64,000 nucleotides of DNA from Narthecium ossifragum. Lineage: Eukaryota > Streptophyta > Magnoliopsida > Dioscoreales > Nartheciaceae. Shown here piece after piece: positions 34,501 to 44,841 of the stretch. The position numbers and the translations under genes are program-made. A model generated the notes under the pieces. That model made no database searches. It was not told the origin of the DNA and was given only the letters and a program-made list of their open reading frames with translations. The stretch is taken from positions 18,678,957 through 18,742,956 of the forward strand of contig OY986965.1 in NCBI GenBank assembly GCA_963920575.1, read 5' to 3'. Within the stretch, counting starts at the first letter, position 1; each line of letters begins with the position of its first letter.

Positions 34501-36739
34501 GTATTATTTTTTTTTTAAATCCACTTGTCTTTCGATTTGTCAATCAAAGGACACTTTCGTGTTTGTTTACAAAGCAGACCAAATTCATAAATTTGAGACC
34601 AAAATACCCCTCGTCAACTTTCACTCATCATTTAATGCCACCTGACACAATCACGAGAGAGAGAAAGTTGTGGCATCGTCTATCTTCTTCTCTCTCTCCC
34701 CGTCGTTGATATCACTCTATCTCCCTCCATACACACTCTCTCTTACAGTGGTTGTCGCCGTATTGTAATATAGAGTCCGAGGTTGCCGTCGAATCGGCGT
34801 TCGGTGGGAGAGAGGCGGCCGTCACCGTCACCTATTAGACAGAGGGAAGGGGGCTGCAGGAGGAGGGAGGAAGAAAGAAATTGTTACGGAAGAGAGAGAG
34901 AGCGAGGGAGGAAGGGAGTGGATGTATTCCATTATTTTATATGAATTCCTTCATTTTTTGACAAAATACTTCCATATTTTGAAAATTTCCTTCATTATTT
35001 TCTTTATTGTTCCTCTTTGTGTCGTAAAGAGAGGGAGGGAGGCTGCGGGAAGAAAGAGGAAAGAGGAAATTGTTAAGGAAGAGAGAGAGCGAGTGAGGAA
35101 GATAGTGGGAGAAAAGAAGGAATCCTTCAATTTTTAACTGAGAAATCCTTCAATTTTTAAGTGAGGAATCCTTCAATTTTTAAGTGAGGAATCATTTAAT
35201 TTTTAATGAATACCTCAAGGAAGTGAGAGAAAGAGATCGGGTGGAGAGAGGGAGGTCGGAGAGAGAGAGAGAGAGAGGTCGGGTGGAGAGAGGGAGGTTG
35301 TAATGGATTTAACTCTCAAGCTGTAGAGAGAGAGTGGATGCAGAGAGATGGAGAGAGAGTGGGAAAGGAGAGAGTGGATGGAGAGAGAGAGAGATCGGCT
35401 GGAGAGAGGGGAGAGTGGATGGAGAGACAGAGAGATGGGCGGAAGCGAGACAGGGGGGAGAGAGAGAGTGGATGGAGGGAGAGAGAGATCGGTTGGAGAG
35501 AGAGGGGGGGATAGAGAGAGAACGGGGGCAGAAGAGAGAGAGAGTGGCGGAGAGAGAAAGATCAGGTGAGAGAGAGAGAAAGATCAAGTGAGAGAGAGTC
35601 AATGGAGAGAGAAAGATGGGTGGAGAGAGAGAGTCGATGGAGAGAGAGAAGATGGGTTAAGTAAAGAATTCCTCGCATAAGTAGAGAATTCATAGAATAA
35701 GTAAGGAATTCATAGGCTAAGTAAGAGTAAAGGAATTCCTTTACTCTTACTTAGCTTATGAATTCCTTAGTTATGCGAGGAATTCCTTACTTAGGCTATA
35801 AATTCCTTACTCTTACTTAGCCTATGAATTCCTTACTTATGGGAGGAATTCCTTACTTAGTCTATGAATTCCTCGCATAAGTAAAGATTTCTCTCTCTCC
35901 TCCGGCCTCTCTCTCTCTCTTCCATCTCTCCCTCTCCTCGTCTCTTTCTCTCTCCTGCCTCTCTCTCTCCTCGACTCTCTCCTCTCTCCTCCTCCCTCTC
36001 TCTCTCCATCGAATCTCTCTCTCCCACCTCTCTCTCTCCCTTTCCCTGGTCTATCTCTCTTCCGCCTCCCTCTCTCTCTCTCTCTCGATTTCTCTCTCCC
36101 CGACCTCTCTCTATCCCCCCACCCACTCTCTCATCCTCTGTTTCTCCCCCTCTCCTTTTCTTCCTTTCCCCCCCTCTCCCTTTCTCTCCTCCCTTTGTTT
36201 CTCTCTCCTCCCTCTTCCTCGGGCACCTCGCCCGCCGCCCCCGCCCCGCCTACAACGACCCCCACGCCCCACCGCCTCCGCCCCGCCCCTCGCGCCCCGC
36301 TGCTTACAACGAGGAAGCACAGATGCCGAGCGTCGAAGAGTCGCGAGGCCTCCCTCGCCCCGTCCACCCGCTCCCTCGCCCCGTCCACCCTCGACCTCGC
36401 CTGGCCTCCAATGGATCTCTCTCTCTCTCCGACCTCGCCCGACCTCCTCCCCTCTTCACCGGCTCCTCCTCTCCTCCTGGCGGTGGATCTGGAGGTTCTG
36501 TTCGCGGCGTAACTATACCTCGCACGAGTACGTCCTCGCCGCCAGGAGCGTCCTCGACAACTCCACTCCGCCTGACGACTGCATCCATGGCGAACCCATG
36601 GGCGGCGCGGATGGGAACCCATGGGCGGGTATGGGAACCCATGGGCGGCGCGCATGGGAGAGCGCGGTTGGCATGGAGAAGAGTTGCATGCATGGCGGCA
36701 TGCATCGGGGAGCAGGGCTGCATGCATAGGAGAACATTT
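34501..36739 (+). repeat. Left arm of foldback element
   Basis: Order from the outside: AT-rich end, CT and GA microsatellites, an AATCCTTCAATTTTTAA repeat cluster (about 35115-35205), a long (GA)n-rich stretch (35230-35650), a GAATTCCTTACTT palindrome cluster (35655-35885), a CT-rich stretch, then a CpG-rich segment (36200-36739) with CCCATGGGC words. The CpG-rich part is open in several frames but matches no protein I recognise. Confidence 0.85.
35711..35760. repeat. 50-bp nearly perfect palindrome inside the left arm
   Basis: The sequence around the central GGAATTCC (35742-35749) reads the same on both strands for 50 bp with one mismatched pair (halves built of AAGTAAGAGTAAAGG). It is the core of a cluster of GAATTCCTTACTT repeats in both orientations that extends from about 35655 to 35885. 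A related cluster lies in the right arm at about 38165-38390. Confidence 0.85.
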
Positions 36740-36868
36740 GGTGGTTCATCATGCATGGGTGCACATGGAAGAACACGCAGGCGGAAGAGAGAGAGAGTCC
36801 GAAGAGAGAGAGAGAGGGAAGGAGGGGGCGGAAGAGAGAGCGAGGTGGGGGGCAGAAGAGAGAGAGTC

Positions 36869-36914
<46 letters not shown>

Positions 36915-37258
36915 AGAGAGAGAGAGAGAGAGAGCGAGGAAGCGAGGGGGCGGAAGAGAGAGAGAGAGTCCGAAGAGAGAGAGAGTCCGAAGGGCGGAAG
37001 AGAGAGAGGGAGCGAGGGGCGGATGAGAGAGAGAGTCAATTTGAATTCGTAGCTTATGATTTTAATGAATCATGAGTCAATTTGAAGTATTCCTTAGTTA
37101 TTTATAAGAAATTCTTGTAAATTTAAAGTATTAATTAGTTATTTGAAACCTCATTCCGTTTTTTTGTGAGGAATCGTTGTAAATTTTAAGTTTCAAAACC
37201 AAGTAATGCCGCCCGCGCGCGCCCATGCATGTTGTGCATGCCGCCCGCATGAGCGGGC
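36740..37258. other. Loop of the foldback element
   Basis: It holds a (GA)n-rich purine stretch (about 36785-37035) and then AT-rich DNA with repeated TATTTG and GAGGAATC words. The inverted-repeat match ends at GAGAACATTT (36739) and its complement (37259). No coding region is supported; the Arg/Glu repeat ORFs are microsatellite artefacts. Confidence 0.7.
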
Positions 37259-39675
37259 AAATGTTCTCCTATGCATGCAACCCTGCTCCCCGATGCATGC
37301 CGCCATGCATGCAGCTCTTCTCCATGCCAACCGTGCTCTTCCATGCGCCGCCACCCGCGGGTTCCCATGCGCGCCGCCCGCGGGTTCCCATGCGCGCTGC
37401 CATGGGTTCCCGTTCGCGCCGCCCATGGGTTCCCATGCGCGCCGCCCATGGGTTCGCAATGGACGCAGTCGTCAGGCGGAGTGGAGTCGCCGAGAACGCT
37501 CCTGGCGGCGAGGATGTACTCGTGCGAGGTATAGTTACGCCGCGACCAGAACCTCCAGATCTACCGCCAGGAGGAGAGGAGCCGGAGAAGAGGGGAGCCG
37601 GAGTCGAAGGGGAGGAGGTCGGGCGAGGTCGAAGAGAGAGAGATCCATTAGAGGCGGGGCGAGGTCGAGGGTGGACGGGGCAACGTTGAGGGTGGACGAG
37701 GCGAGGGAGGCCTCGCGACTCTTCGACGCTCGCCATCTGTGCTTCCTCATTGTAAGCAGTGGGGTGCGAGGGGCGGGGCGGAGGCGGCGGGGCGTGGGGG
37801 TCGTTGTACGTGGGGCGGGGGCGCCGGGCGAGGTGCCGGAGGAAGAGGGAGGAGAGAGAAACAGAGGGAGGAGAGAAAGGGAGCGGGGGGAAAGGAAGAA
37901 AAGGAGAGGGGGAGAAACAGAGGAGAAGAGAGTGGGGGGAGAGAGAGAGAGGTCGGGGAGAGAGAAATAGAGAGAGAGGGAGACGCGGGAGAGAGAGAGA
38001 GAGGAGAGAGCGAGAGTGGGGGGGGGGGGCGGAAGAGAGAGAGAAACTAGGGTGAGAGAGAGGAGAGAGATTCGATGGACAGAGAGAGGGCGGAGGAGAG
38101 AGAGAGAGTCGAGGAGAGAGAGAGACGGAAGTGAGAGAGAGAGGTCGGAGAAGAGAGAAACCTTTACTTAGTAAGGAATTCCTCACATAAGTAAGGAATT
38201 CATTGGATAAGTAAGGAATTCATAGGCTAAGTAAGAGTAAGGAATTTATAGCCTAAGTAAGGAATTCCTCGCATAACTAAGGAATTCATAGGCTAAGTAA
38301 GAGTAAGGAATTCCTTACTCTTACTTAGCCTATGAATTCCTTACTTATTCTATGAATTCTCTACTTATGCGAGAAATTCTTTACTTAGCCCATCTTCTCT
38401 CTCTCTATCAACTCTCTCTCCACCCATCTTTCTCTCTCCATTGACTCTCTCTCTCACTTGATCTTTCTCTCTCCACCCGGTCTTCTCTCTCTCACATGAT
38501 CTTTCTCTCTCCACCACTCTCTCTCTCTCTTCCGCCCCCGCTCTCTCTCTCTCTCCCCCCTCTCTCTCTTCCGCCCCCTCTCTCTCCAGCCGATCTCTCT
38601 CTCCCTCCATCCACTCTCTCCTCTCCCTTTCCCACTCTCTCTCCATCCACTCTCACCCCCTCTCTCCAGCCAATCTCCCTCTCTCTCCAGCCCATCTCTC
38701 TCTCCATCCACTCTCTCCTTTCCTCCCTCCCTCTCTCTCCAACCGATCTCTCTCTCTCCATCCACTCTCTCCTTTCCCACTCTCTCCCCATCTCTCTGCA
38801 TCCACTCTCTCTCTCTACAGCTTGAGAGTTAAATCCATTACAACCTCCCTCTCTTCACCCGACCTTTCTCTCTCTCTCCGACCTCCCTCTCTCCACCCGA
38901 TCTCTTTCTCTCACTTCCTTGAAGTATTCATTAAAAATTAAGTTATTCCTCACTTAAAAATTGAAGGATTGCTCACTTAAAAATTGAAGGATTTCTCACT
39001 TAAAAATTGAAGGATTCCTTCTTTTCTCCCACTATCTTCCTCACTCGCTCTCTCTCTTCCTTAATAATTTCCTCTTTCCTTCTTCTTCCCGTAGCCTCCC
39101 TCCCTCTCTTTACGATACAAAGAGGAACAATAAAGAAAATAATGAAGAAATTCTTCGAAATATGGAAGTATTTTGTCAAAAAAATGAAGAAATTAGTATA
39201 AAATAATGGAATACATCCACTCTCTCCCCCTCCAATCTCTCCCTCGACTCTCTCCCACTCTCTTCCTCCCTCGCTCTCTCTCTCTTCCGTAACAATTTCT
39301 TTCTTCCTCCCCCCTCCTGCAGCCCCCTTCCCTCTCTCTAATAGGTGATGGCGACGACCGCCTCTCTCCCACCGGACATCGAGTCGACAGCAACCTCGGA
39401 CTCTATATTACAATACGGCGACAACCACTAGAAAAGAGAGTGTGTGTGGAGGGAGATAGAGTGATATCAACGACGGGGAGAGAGAAAAGAAGATAGACGA
39501 TGTCACAACTTTCTCTCTCCCGTGATTGTGTCAGGTGGCATTAAATGATGAGAAAAAGTTGATGAGGGGTATTTTGGTATCAAATTTATGAATTTGGCCT
39601 GCTTTGTAAACAAACACGAAAGTGTACCTCGATTGACAAATCGAAAGACAAGTGGATTTAAAAAGAAAATAATAC
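37259..39675 (-). repeat. Right arm of foldback element
   Basis: Inverted copy of 34501-36739, about 180 bp longer through extra microsatellite and GAATTC-repeat units. The CpG-rich segment is at 37260-37860, the GA/CT-rich part follows, the palindrome cluster is at 38165-38390, and the AT-rich end with TTTCGATTTGTCAAT is at about 39630. Confidence 0.85.
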
Positions 39676-39684
39676 AATATTAGC
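39676..39684. repeat. Right 9-bp target duplication of foldback element
   Basis: AATATTAGC, identical to 34492-34500. Confidence 0.88.
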
Positions 39685-39895
39685 CGTGTAAACAACAAAC
39701 CCAGTATTACTTGATGTAAAAGATCGTATTTTATTTCTTACTTGACTGTAGTAATTAATGGGCAGCATGCACGATAACATGCGCCCATTGGTCCCGTGGA
39801 CGTCCGACACAATCCGTTAAAATCCGACATCTTTTTTCTCAGGGCCATTCCGTTTACACCGCTCCAACCACTAAGAGCAAGCATATTGCTAAGGG
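39685..39895. other. Intergenic DNA
   Basis: Short stretch without a recognised feature, continuing the DNA left of the foldback element. Confidence 0.5.
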
Positions 39896-40149
39896 CATGT
39901 TTGGTTACTCAGGACCCGGTGGACAAGTATGTTTTCTAGGGGAGTCTTCTAGCACCCCTAGAAAATACCCTCTCAACACTATATGTTTTATCAAGCGAAA
40001 GCATATAGTGTGAGACCCGAGGTAACTGGGTGTCGATGTTCTCCTTGAGGGCATGTGGGCGAACAGGTAATTAGGTAAGCAACCCCACGTATATAATAAC
40101 TATATTAGTAACCCTTATAAGACACAACGCGTTTTAAAACCGTGATGGC

Positions 40150-40215
40150 AATGATCCGTCAGAAAACTCCAAGGTTAAGCGTGCTTGCCTTGGAGCGGTC
40201 CCGGGATGGGTGACC
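40150..40215 (+). promoter_or_regulatory. 5S rRNA-derived Pol III promoter of Cassandra
   Basis: GTTAAGCGTGCTTG (about 40174-40187) matches the plant 5S box A region and GGGATGGGTGACC (40203-40215) matches the end of the internal control region. The intervening part is diverged from 5S. The 3' continuation is cut off by the Tekay LTR, so this copy is not a 5S gene. In Cassandra such sequence keeps a 5S-type internal promoter. Confidence 0.85.
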
Positions 40216-42683
40216 TGTCACACCCTGACCCAGAAAACCAATCCAGGACGGGGCGTGAGGGTTCCTATCACTATTCATCTCCAACTGGTGCGATACATTG
40301 CGGAAAACATGGGTAAACTTAAACAATTTATATTCCAAAGGTAAGATGTAATTCAAATTATAAATACATCAAGTTGTACTGTCTAACATCTGATTACAAT
40401 TCTTATCAAACTCCTCCAAGGGAAAAGATATTATACATACAATCCAAAAATCCTCGAAAGATGTTTATAATACACAAAACTATCAAAAAGTACAACAGTC
40501 TTCCTGCAGCAACCTCAGACGCCTCTGGAAGTACTCGCGCCGCCAAAGGCTAATCCCGCCGGCTCTACTGCTGAAGAACTGGCGCCTGCACCTGCAAACG
40601 CAGCCCGGGTAGGAGTGAGCGATAAGCTCAGTAGGGTTTTACTCTACGACACACAGAAGGGAGGAAAACATCAACAGTGACATCTCCCCGCTCAAGCGTA
40701 AGGAATGCCACGGGGTCCCACAACCCCTATCGACTCCCCAAAGGGATCCTACTCTTCTCAACCGACCACGCTGGGAACATCAACCAACACGCTGGGAGGA
40801 AAAGAACCAGAAATAGTAGGATCACCGTTACCCAGTAGGAAACCACTGCCTGGGGACCATGTCAGGGACATCGACAACCATCCTTAACACTTAGCCTTGG
40901 GAAGACAACACGACCTCTAAACCTCAAAGCAAAGATTATAGCTAACTATAATACGTCCTCGATAACATGAGATTTCATTTATGATCATGTCTTCATCCTC
41001 ACTACCCAACCGCGGTCCTGAGGCTAGATCCGAGCTACCCGAGAGCTTCCGATCGGCGATTAACCCATCGCCCGCCTAACCTGATATGCCTCTAATGCAT
41101 ACAATGCATGAACCTATGCAAACATCTATCCTAGATGTCTCTATATGTCACAACATCAGTTATAGGTTCAACAGTTATACAATAGCCCTCGGCACTCGCC
41201 GGCAACGGGCTAAGGTTCCACAATACCTCGTTAGCTAATACTCATAGTTAGCTAACGGCTAGGGAAAGCGATAAGCATTTAAGCTACTAACCAACCAAGT
41301 ATTTGAATGCGGGTCAAAACCGTAAATTCGTCAAAGAAGTTAAACTCCCGATTCAATTCCCAATCTCGATAGAAATCCCGTGAAAACATCGTATATGCTT
41401 CCTAACATGATTGGATATCTATCATGAATGAAAACCAATCAAAGTAAACCAAAAAACACAGCTCAGTGGCCCACGGTCGATGCGATGGTCGATCCGACGG
41501 TCGATTGTGAGGCCACGGTCGATACGACGATCGACCGTGAGGCCACGGTCGATGCCACGGTCGATCCGACGGTCGACCATGGGGTCAAATGAGGGAAAAG
41601 CATAAGGGCCACGGTCGATCGGTACATCGACCCTAGGGAGCCCAAAATGGGACAGAGCCTCACGGACGATGCGACGGTCGATTCGACGGTCGACCGTGAG
41701 TTGGAAAAGGAAAAGAGAGGGAGGCCGCGGTCGATCGGTGCATCGACCCTGGCAAGCCCAAAACGCGACAGAGCCTAACGGACGATGCGACGGTCGATCG
41801 TCAGGCTCAAAAGAAGCGTATCCACGCTTGACGGTCGATCCGCCGATCGACCGTCGAGCCTAATGCACAGTTCATCAGAACAGTGATGGAAATCCAATTT
41901 CTTGGATTTGAATGATGAAATCATGTTAGAAGTTGATGAAACTTTGCAAGCATGCGTAAAAGATGATTGAGAAGCTAATGGTATGAATAAAACACGATTT
42001 TGATGGTTAAATCTCAAACCTAGGTCTCAATGGCTAAAAACCGACAAAACGGCGATAATACGGAAATCGTCCGATAAAATACGGAAATCAACTGATAGGA
42101 ATACTAGAAGCAAGCTATAATACACATGCATTGAACCACACAAAATTCTAACAAGTATTCCTACAGCGAAAATACAAGAAACCTATCCTAGGAGAATCCG
42201 ATCACAGGATCGAGGTAGAAACACCTACTTGAGCAAGTAAGGCAGCTCCTCCACGCGTCCAATCAGTCAAACCGCCAAGATCCGCTCCTTGAAGCTCGCA
42301 TCTCCAAGCCCTAGCACAACCGAAAGGAGAGAGAAAGGGAGAGAAGGAGACAATGACAGGGAAGAGAAGGAAGAGAGAGAAAGGGACAGGCTATATATAG
42401 AGATCTGAACCGATCTCGGCCGTCCGATTCGATCTTTCCCGATCGAGCTCCGATCATCCGATCGAACGCACCCTTAAGGTTCTAATCAAACACATACATC
42501 AATCCAAGGCCGTGTGTGCAACGCGGGTGTGAAACTGGTCACCAGGGGGCATATGTACCAAAATGCCTCTGGGCTAAAAACCACCACACGATCGCCCGAT
42601 CGTACCCGACGCGGAAACGAACCAAAAAGGAAAACGGCCCTCGACCCACGTGGTCGAGCCAGGTCGGAGGGACGGGCCCTCAC
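40216..42683 (-). mobile_element. Tekay-type solo LTR inside Cassandra
   Basis: Starts TGTCACACCCTGACC and ends GGGCCCTCAC, homologous throughout to 904-3296 and 46242-48693. The final A of the LTR and the expected 5-bp duplication of TGACC are absent at the right border, where TTCCCAG follows, so the right junction has lost a few bases. A palindrome array is at about 41465-41860 and a TATA-like CTATATATAG at 42391-42400. Confidence 0.88.
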
Positions 42684-43124
42684 TTCCCAGATTTCTGCGG
42701 TGAGCCAAAAGCGGACAATATTATGTCGGGTGAGCCCCTCGGATGGATCCTGGACGGAGCCCGCAGAATCTGGGCGGCCCCGGACGGCGGGGGCCGTTGC
42801 ATATAGGGTAGGAATGCAAGGTTAGGGGTGCTAGAAGACTCCCCTATATGCTTTCGCTTGATAACATACTTGTCCATGATTTTATAATTACTGAAAAACA
42901 ATTCACAATAATTATAGGCCAAAATACATTTTAATACCCTGTAGTTTCATGTTTTCTCATTCTACTACCCTCATTTTTAAAAATCACATTAACATACCCT
43001 ATAGTTTCCAAATCTTGCAATTTAGTCCTCGCCCTCAAACGGCGTTAGAGTTACTCACGGAAAATCAATGATTGTACTTATTTTGACTGGTTTTACCTAA
43101 TTTTGACTGGTTTTTTCTAATTTT

Positions 43125-44030
43125 GCCAAGTCCGACGTGTTCAGCTTCGGCGTAGTCGTCTTAGAGATGGTCTCCGGACGGCGAGCCGTCGACCTCACGT
43201 ACCCGAACGATCAGATCTTCCTACTGGATTGGGTCCGGCGACTCTCCGACGACGGCAAAACGTTGGACGCAAGTGATCACAGGCTGCGCGACGGATCTTA
43301 CCCTCTCTTGGAGATGAGCCGGCTCATCCACCTCGGACTCCTCTGCACGCTCCACGACCCGCGGTCGCGCCCCACCATGAAATGGGTCGTCGAGCTCTTC
43401 TCCAGCTGATGCCACGGCGAACTCCCGCCACTCCCCTCCTTCCAATCCCACCCTCAATATATCTTCTTATCATCTTCCACCGATTCCAGTTCTATAACGG
43501 TAACTCACACGACCTACGCCACCGCCGCCGATACTACCATGTTCTTCACCGTCGACGACGGCGACGGTGACGCCAGCCATAGTAATAGCGTCGGTGAAAA
43601 GTTTGGGCTTGGGGCTTCCACTTTGATCCCGAACGTGGACACGCCACGAGAGATCCCTTACGAGGAGATCGTGGCCATCACCGGCGACTTCTCGGAGTCT
43701 CACAAGGTGGCTGAGCTCGACTTCGGCTCCGGGTACCATGGCCGCCTTGACGACGGCCACTACGTCCTCGTGAAGAGGCTCAGGATGCGGACGTGCCCCG
43801 CACTGCGGACGCGGTTCAGCAACGAGCTCTACAACCTCGGGAGGCTGCGCCACCGCCACCTCGTGCAGCTCCGCGGGTGGTGCACCGACTGCGGCGAGAT
43901 GCTCGTCGTCTACGACTACTCCGCCAGCGGCGTCCTCGGCCGCCACCTCTTCCATGGGGCCGCCGGAGCCGTCCTGGCTTGGCACCAGAGGTACAACATC
44001 CTCAAGTGTCTCGCGTCGGTGATCCTCTCT
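43125..44030 (+). pseudogene. Captured fragment of tandem-kinase lectin receptor kinase (LecRK-S.2-like)
   Basis: One frame runs from KSDVFSFGVVVLEM through RPTMKWVVELFSS (end of a first kinase domain, subdomains IX-XI), a Ser/Thr-rich linker, and TPREIPYEEIVAITGDFSES...VKRLRMRTCPALRTRF...LVQLRGWC to LKCLASVIL (start of a second kinase domain). Two kinase domains in one protein, and the wording of the second, fit receptor-like kinase S.2. A TGA at 43407-43409 interrupts the frame, probably from GGA. The ATP-binding Lys is in VLVKRL, but the Gly-rich loop is degenerate (ELDFGSGYHG). The second domain ends before its catalytic loop, so no kinase can be made. GC content is far above that of the flanks, as expected for a captured exon. 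Confidence 0.88.
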
Positions 44031-44125
44031 CTCCCTCCCATGTCTCTCTCTCTCTTCCCATGTCAGCCAATTATATCAAAATCAGTCAAAATTGGAGAAA
44101 AGCGGTCAAAATAAGCACAGTGATT

Positions 44126-44564
44126 AAGGCCGAGAATTCGGTAAAAACCGAACCGAATTACCGAATACCGAATTACCGAAATTTCATGATTTTAAAAACC
44201 GAACCAAACCGAATTAGGGTATAAAATCGAACCGAACCGAACCGAATTAATTCGGTACACTAATTTAAAAACCGAACCGAACCGAATTCATGAAAAAACC
44301 AAACCGAACCGAAAAAACCGAAATACCGAAATTTTTTTACTTACAATATAAAACCGAACCGAAATAAGCTATATAATTTTAAAAAATTCGGTATTTCGGT
44401 ATTTACCGAATTTTAAAAATAAAAACCGAAACCGAACCGAATACCGAATTTTTGACAAAAAAAACCGAACCGAACCGAACCGAATTTACCGAAAAACCGA
44501 ACCGAATTGTTCGGTTCGGTTCGGTTCGGTTCTAAAAATTCGGTTCGGTTTTGCTCACCCCTAA
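44126..44564. mobile_element. hAT-like MITE rich in CCGAAC/GTTCGG repeats
   Basis: It is flanked by the 8-bp duplication CAGTGATT (44118-44125 and 44565-44572). The right end reads, on minus, TTAGGGGTGAGCAAAACCG, a common plant end type; the left AAGGCCGAGAATTCGG is a degraded version. The body is made of AACCGAACCGAA and its complement, so each half folds on the other. It lies in the right terminal repeat of the Pack-MULE and is therefore younger. Confidence 0.8.
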
Positions 44565-44841
44565 CAGTGATTGGTTTTCCGTGAGTAACTCTAAGGGCGA
44601 GGACTAAATTGCAAGATTTGGAAACTATAGGGTATGTTAATGTGATTTTTAAAGATGAGGGTAGTAGAATGAGAAAACCTGAAACTACAGGGTATTAAAA
44701 TGTATTTTGGCCATAATTATAAAAAGTTGCCTAATTCCTTAACCAAACATGAAACATAGCATCCAAGTCTTTCTCTACAAAAAACATAGCATCCAATTCA
44801 CAAAAAAAAGGAATGAGGGTCGAGGTAAGGAGGAGAACTGA

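Larger units (their letters stand above)
34501..39675. mobile_element. 5.2-kb foldback MULE with very long inverted repeats
   Basis: The element starts GTATTATTTT and ends AAAATAATAC, a perfect 10-bp inverted match, and is flanked by the 9-bp duplication AATATTAGC. Behind the ends the two arms (34501-36739 and 37259-39675) are inverted copies along their whole length, for instance the segment with CCGTATTGTAATATAGAGTC near 34758 and its complement near 39395. Only about 520 bp of purine-rich DNA separates them. No transposase is present, so mobility would depend on a MULE elsewhere. Transcribed, it would form a hairpin of more than 2 kb. Confidence 0.88.
40009..42801 (+). mobile_element. Cassandra (5S-bearing TRIM) solo LTR, split by a Tekay LTR
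   Basis: The element begins TGTGAGACCCGAGG (40009) and ends CCGTTGCA (42801), flanked by the perfect duplication TATAG (40004-40008 and 42802-42806). Without the inserted LTR (40216-42683) it is 325 bp, within the usual Cassandra LTR size. It carries 5S rRNA-derived sequence (40150-40215) and the GCGGACAATATTATGTCGGG segment (about 42713) that I associate with this family. Only one LTR is present. Confidence 0.85.
42917..44712. mobile_element. Pack-MULE with captured receptor-kinase fragment
   Basis: Terminal repeats start GGCCAAAATACATTTTAATA (42917) and end with the complement at 44712, and are flanked by the perfect 9-bp duplication ATAATTATA (42908-42916 and 44713-44721). The left terminal repeat runs to about 43122. 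The right one consists of 44573-44712 and about 44062-44117, split by a hAT-like MITE. Between them lies only a kinase gene fragment and no transposase, which is the definition of a Pack-MULE. Confidence 0.93.
39896..44750. mobile_element. Small inverted-repeat element (MITE-like), split by later insertions
   Basis: After removing the insertions the element is about 270 bp: left half 39896-40008, right half 42807-42916 plus about 44722-44750. The halves are inverted copies (GGACAAGTATGTT, TCAAGCGAAAGCATATAG and GGGGAGTCTTCTAGCACCCC on one side, their complements on the other), and the outer ends share CATGTTTGGTTA. The end type is hAT-like, but I found no clear target duplication, so the class is uncertain. 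A Cassandra LTR sits in the centre and a Pack-MULE in the right half. Confidence 0.6.

Noticed and set aside
35334..38801. Arg/Glu/Gly-rich and Ser/Leu-rich ORFs across the foldback element
   Set aside because: They arise from (GA)n/(CT)n microsatellites in the arms, appear in mirror form in both arms and have no recognisable domain.
40150..40215. A functional 5S rRNA gene
   Set aside because: Only the internal promoter part is conserved, the middle is diverged, and TATAG-flanked TG...CA ends show it is a Cassandra LTR, interrupted by another LTR.
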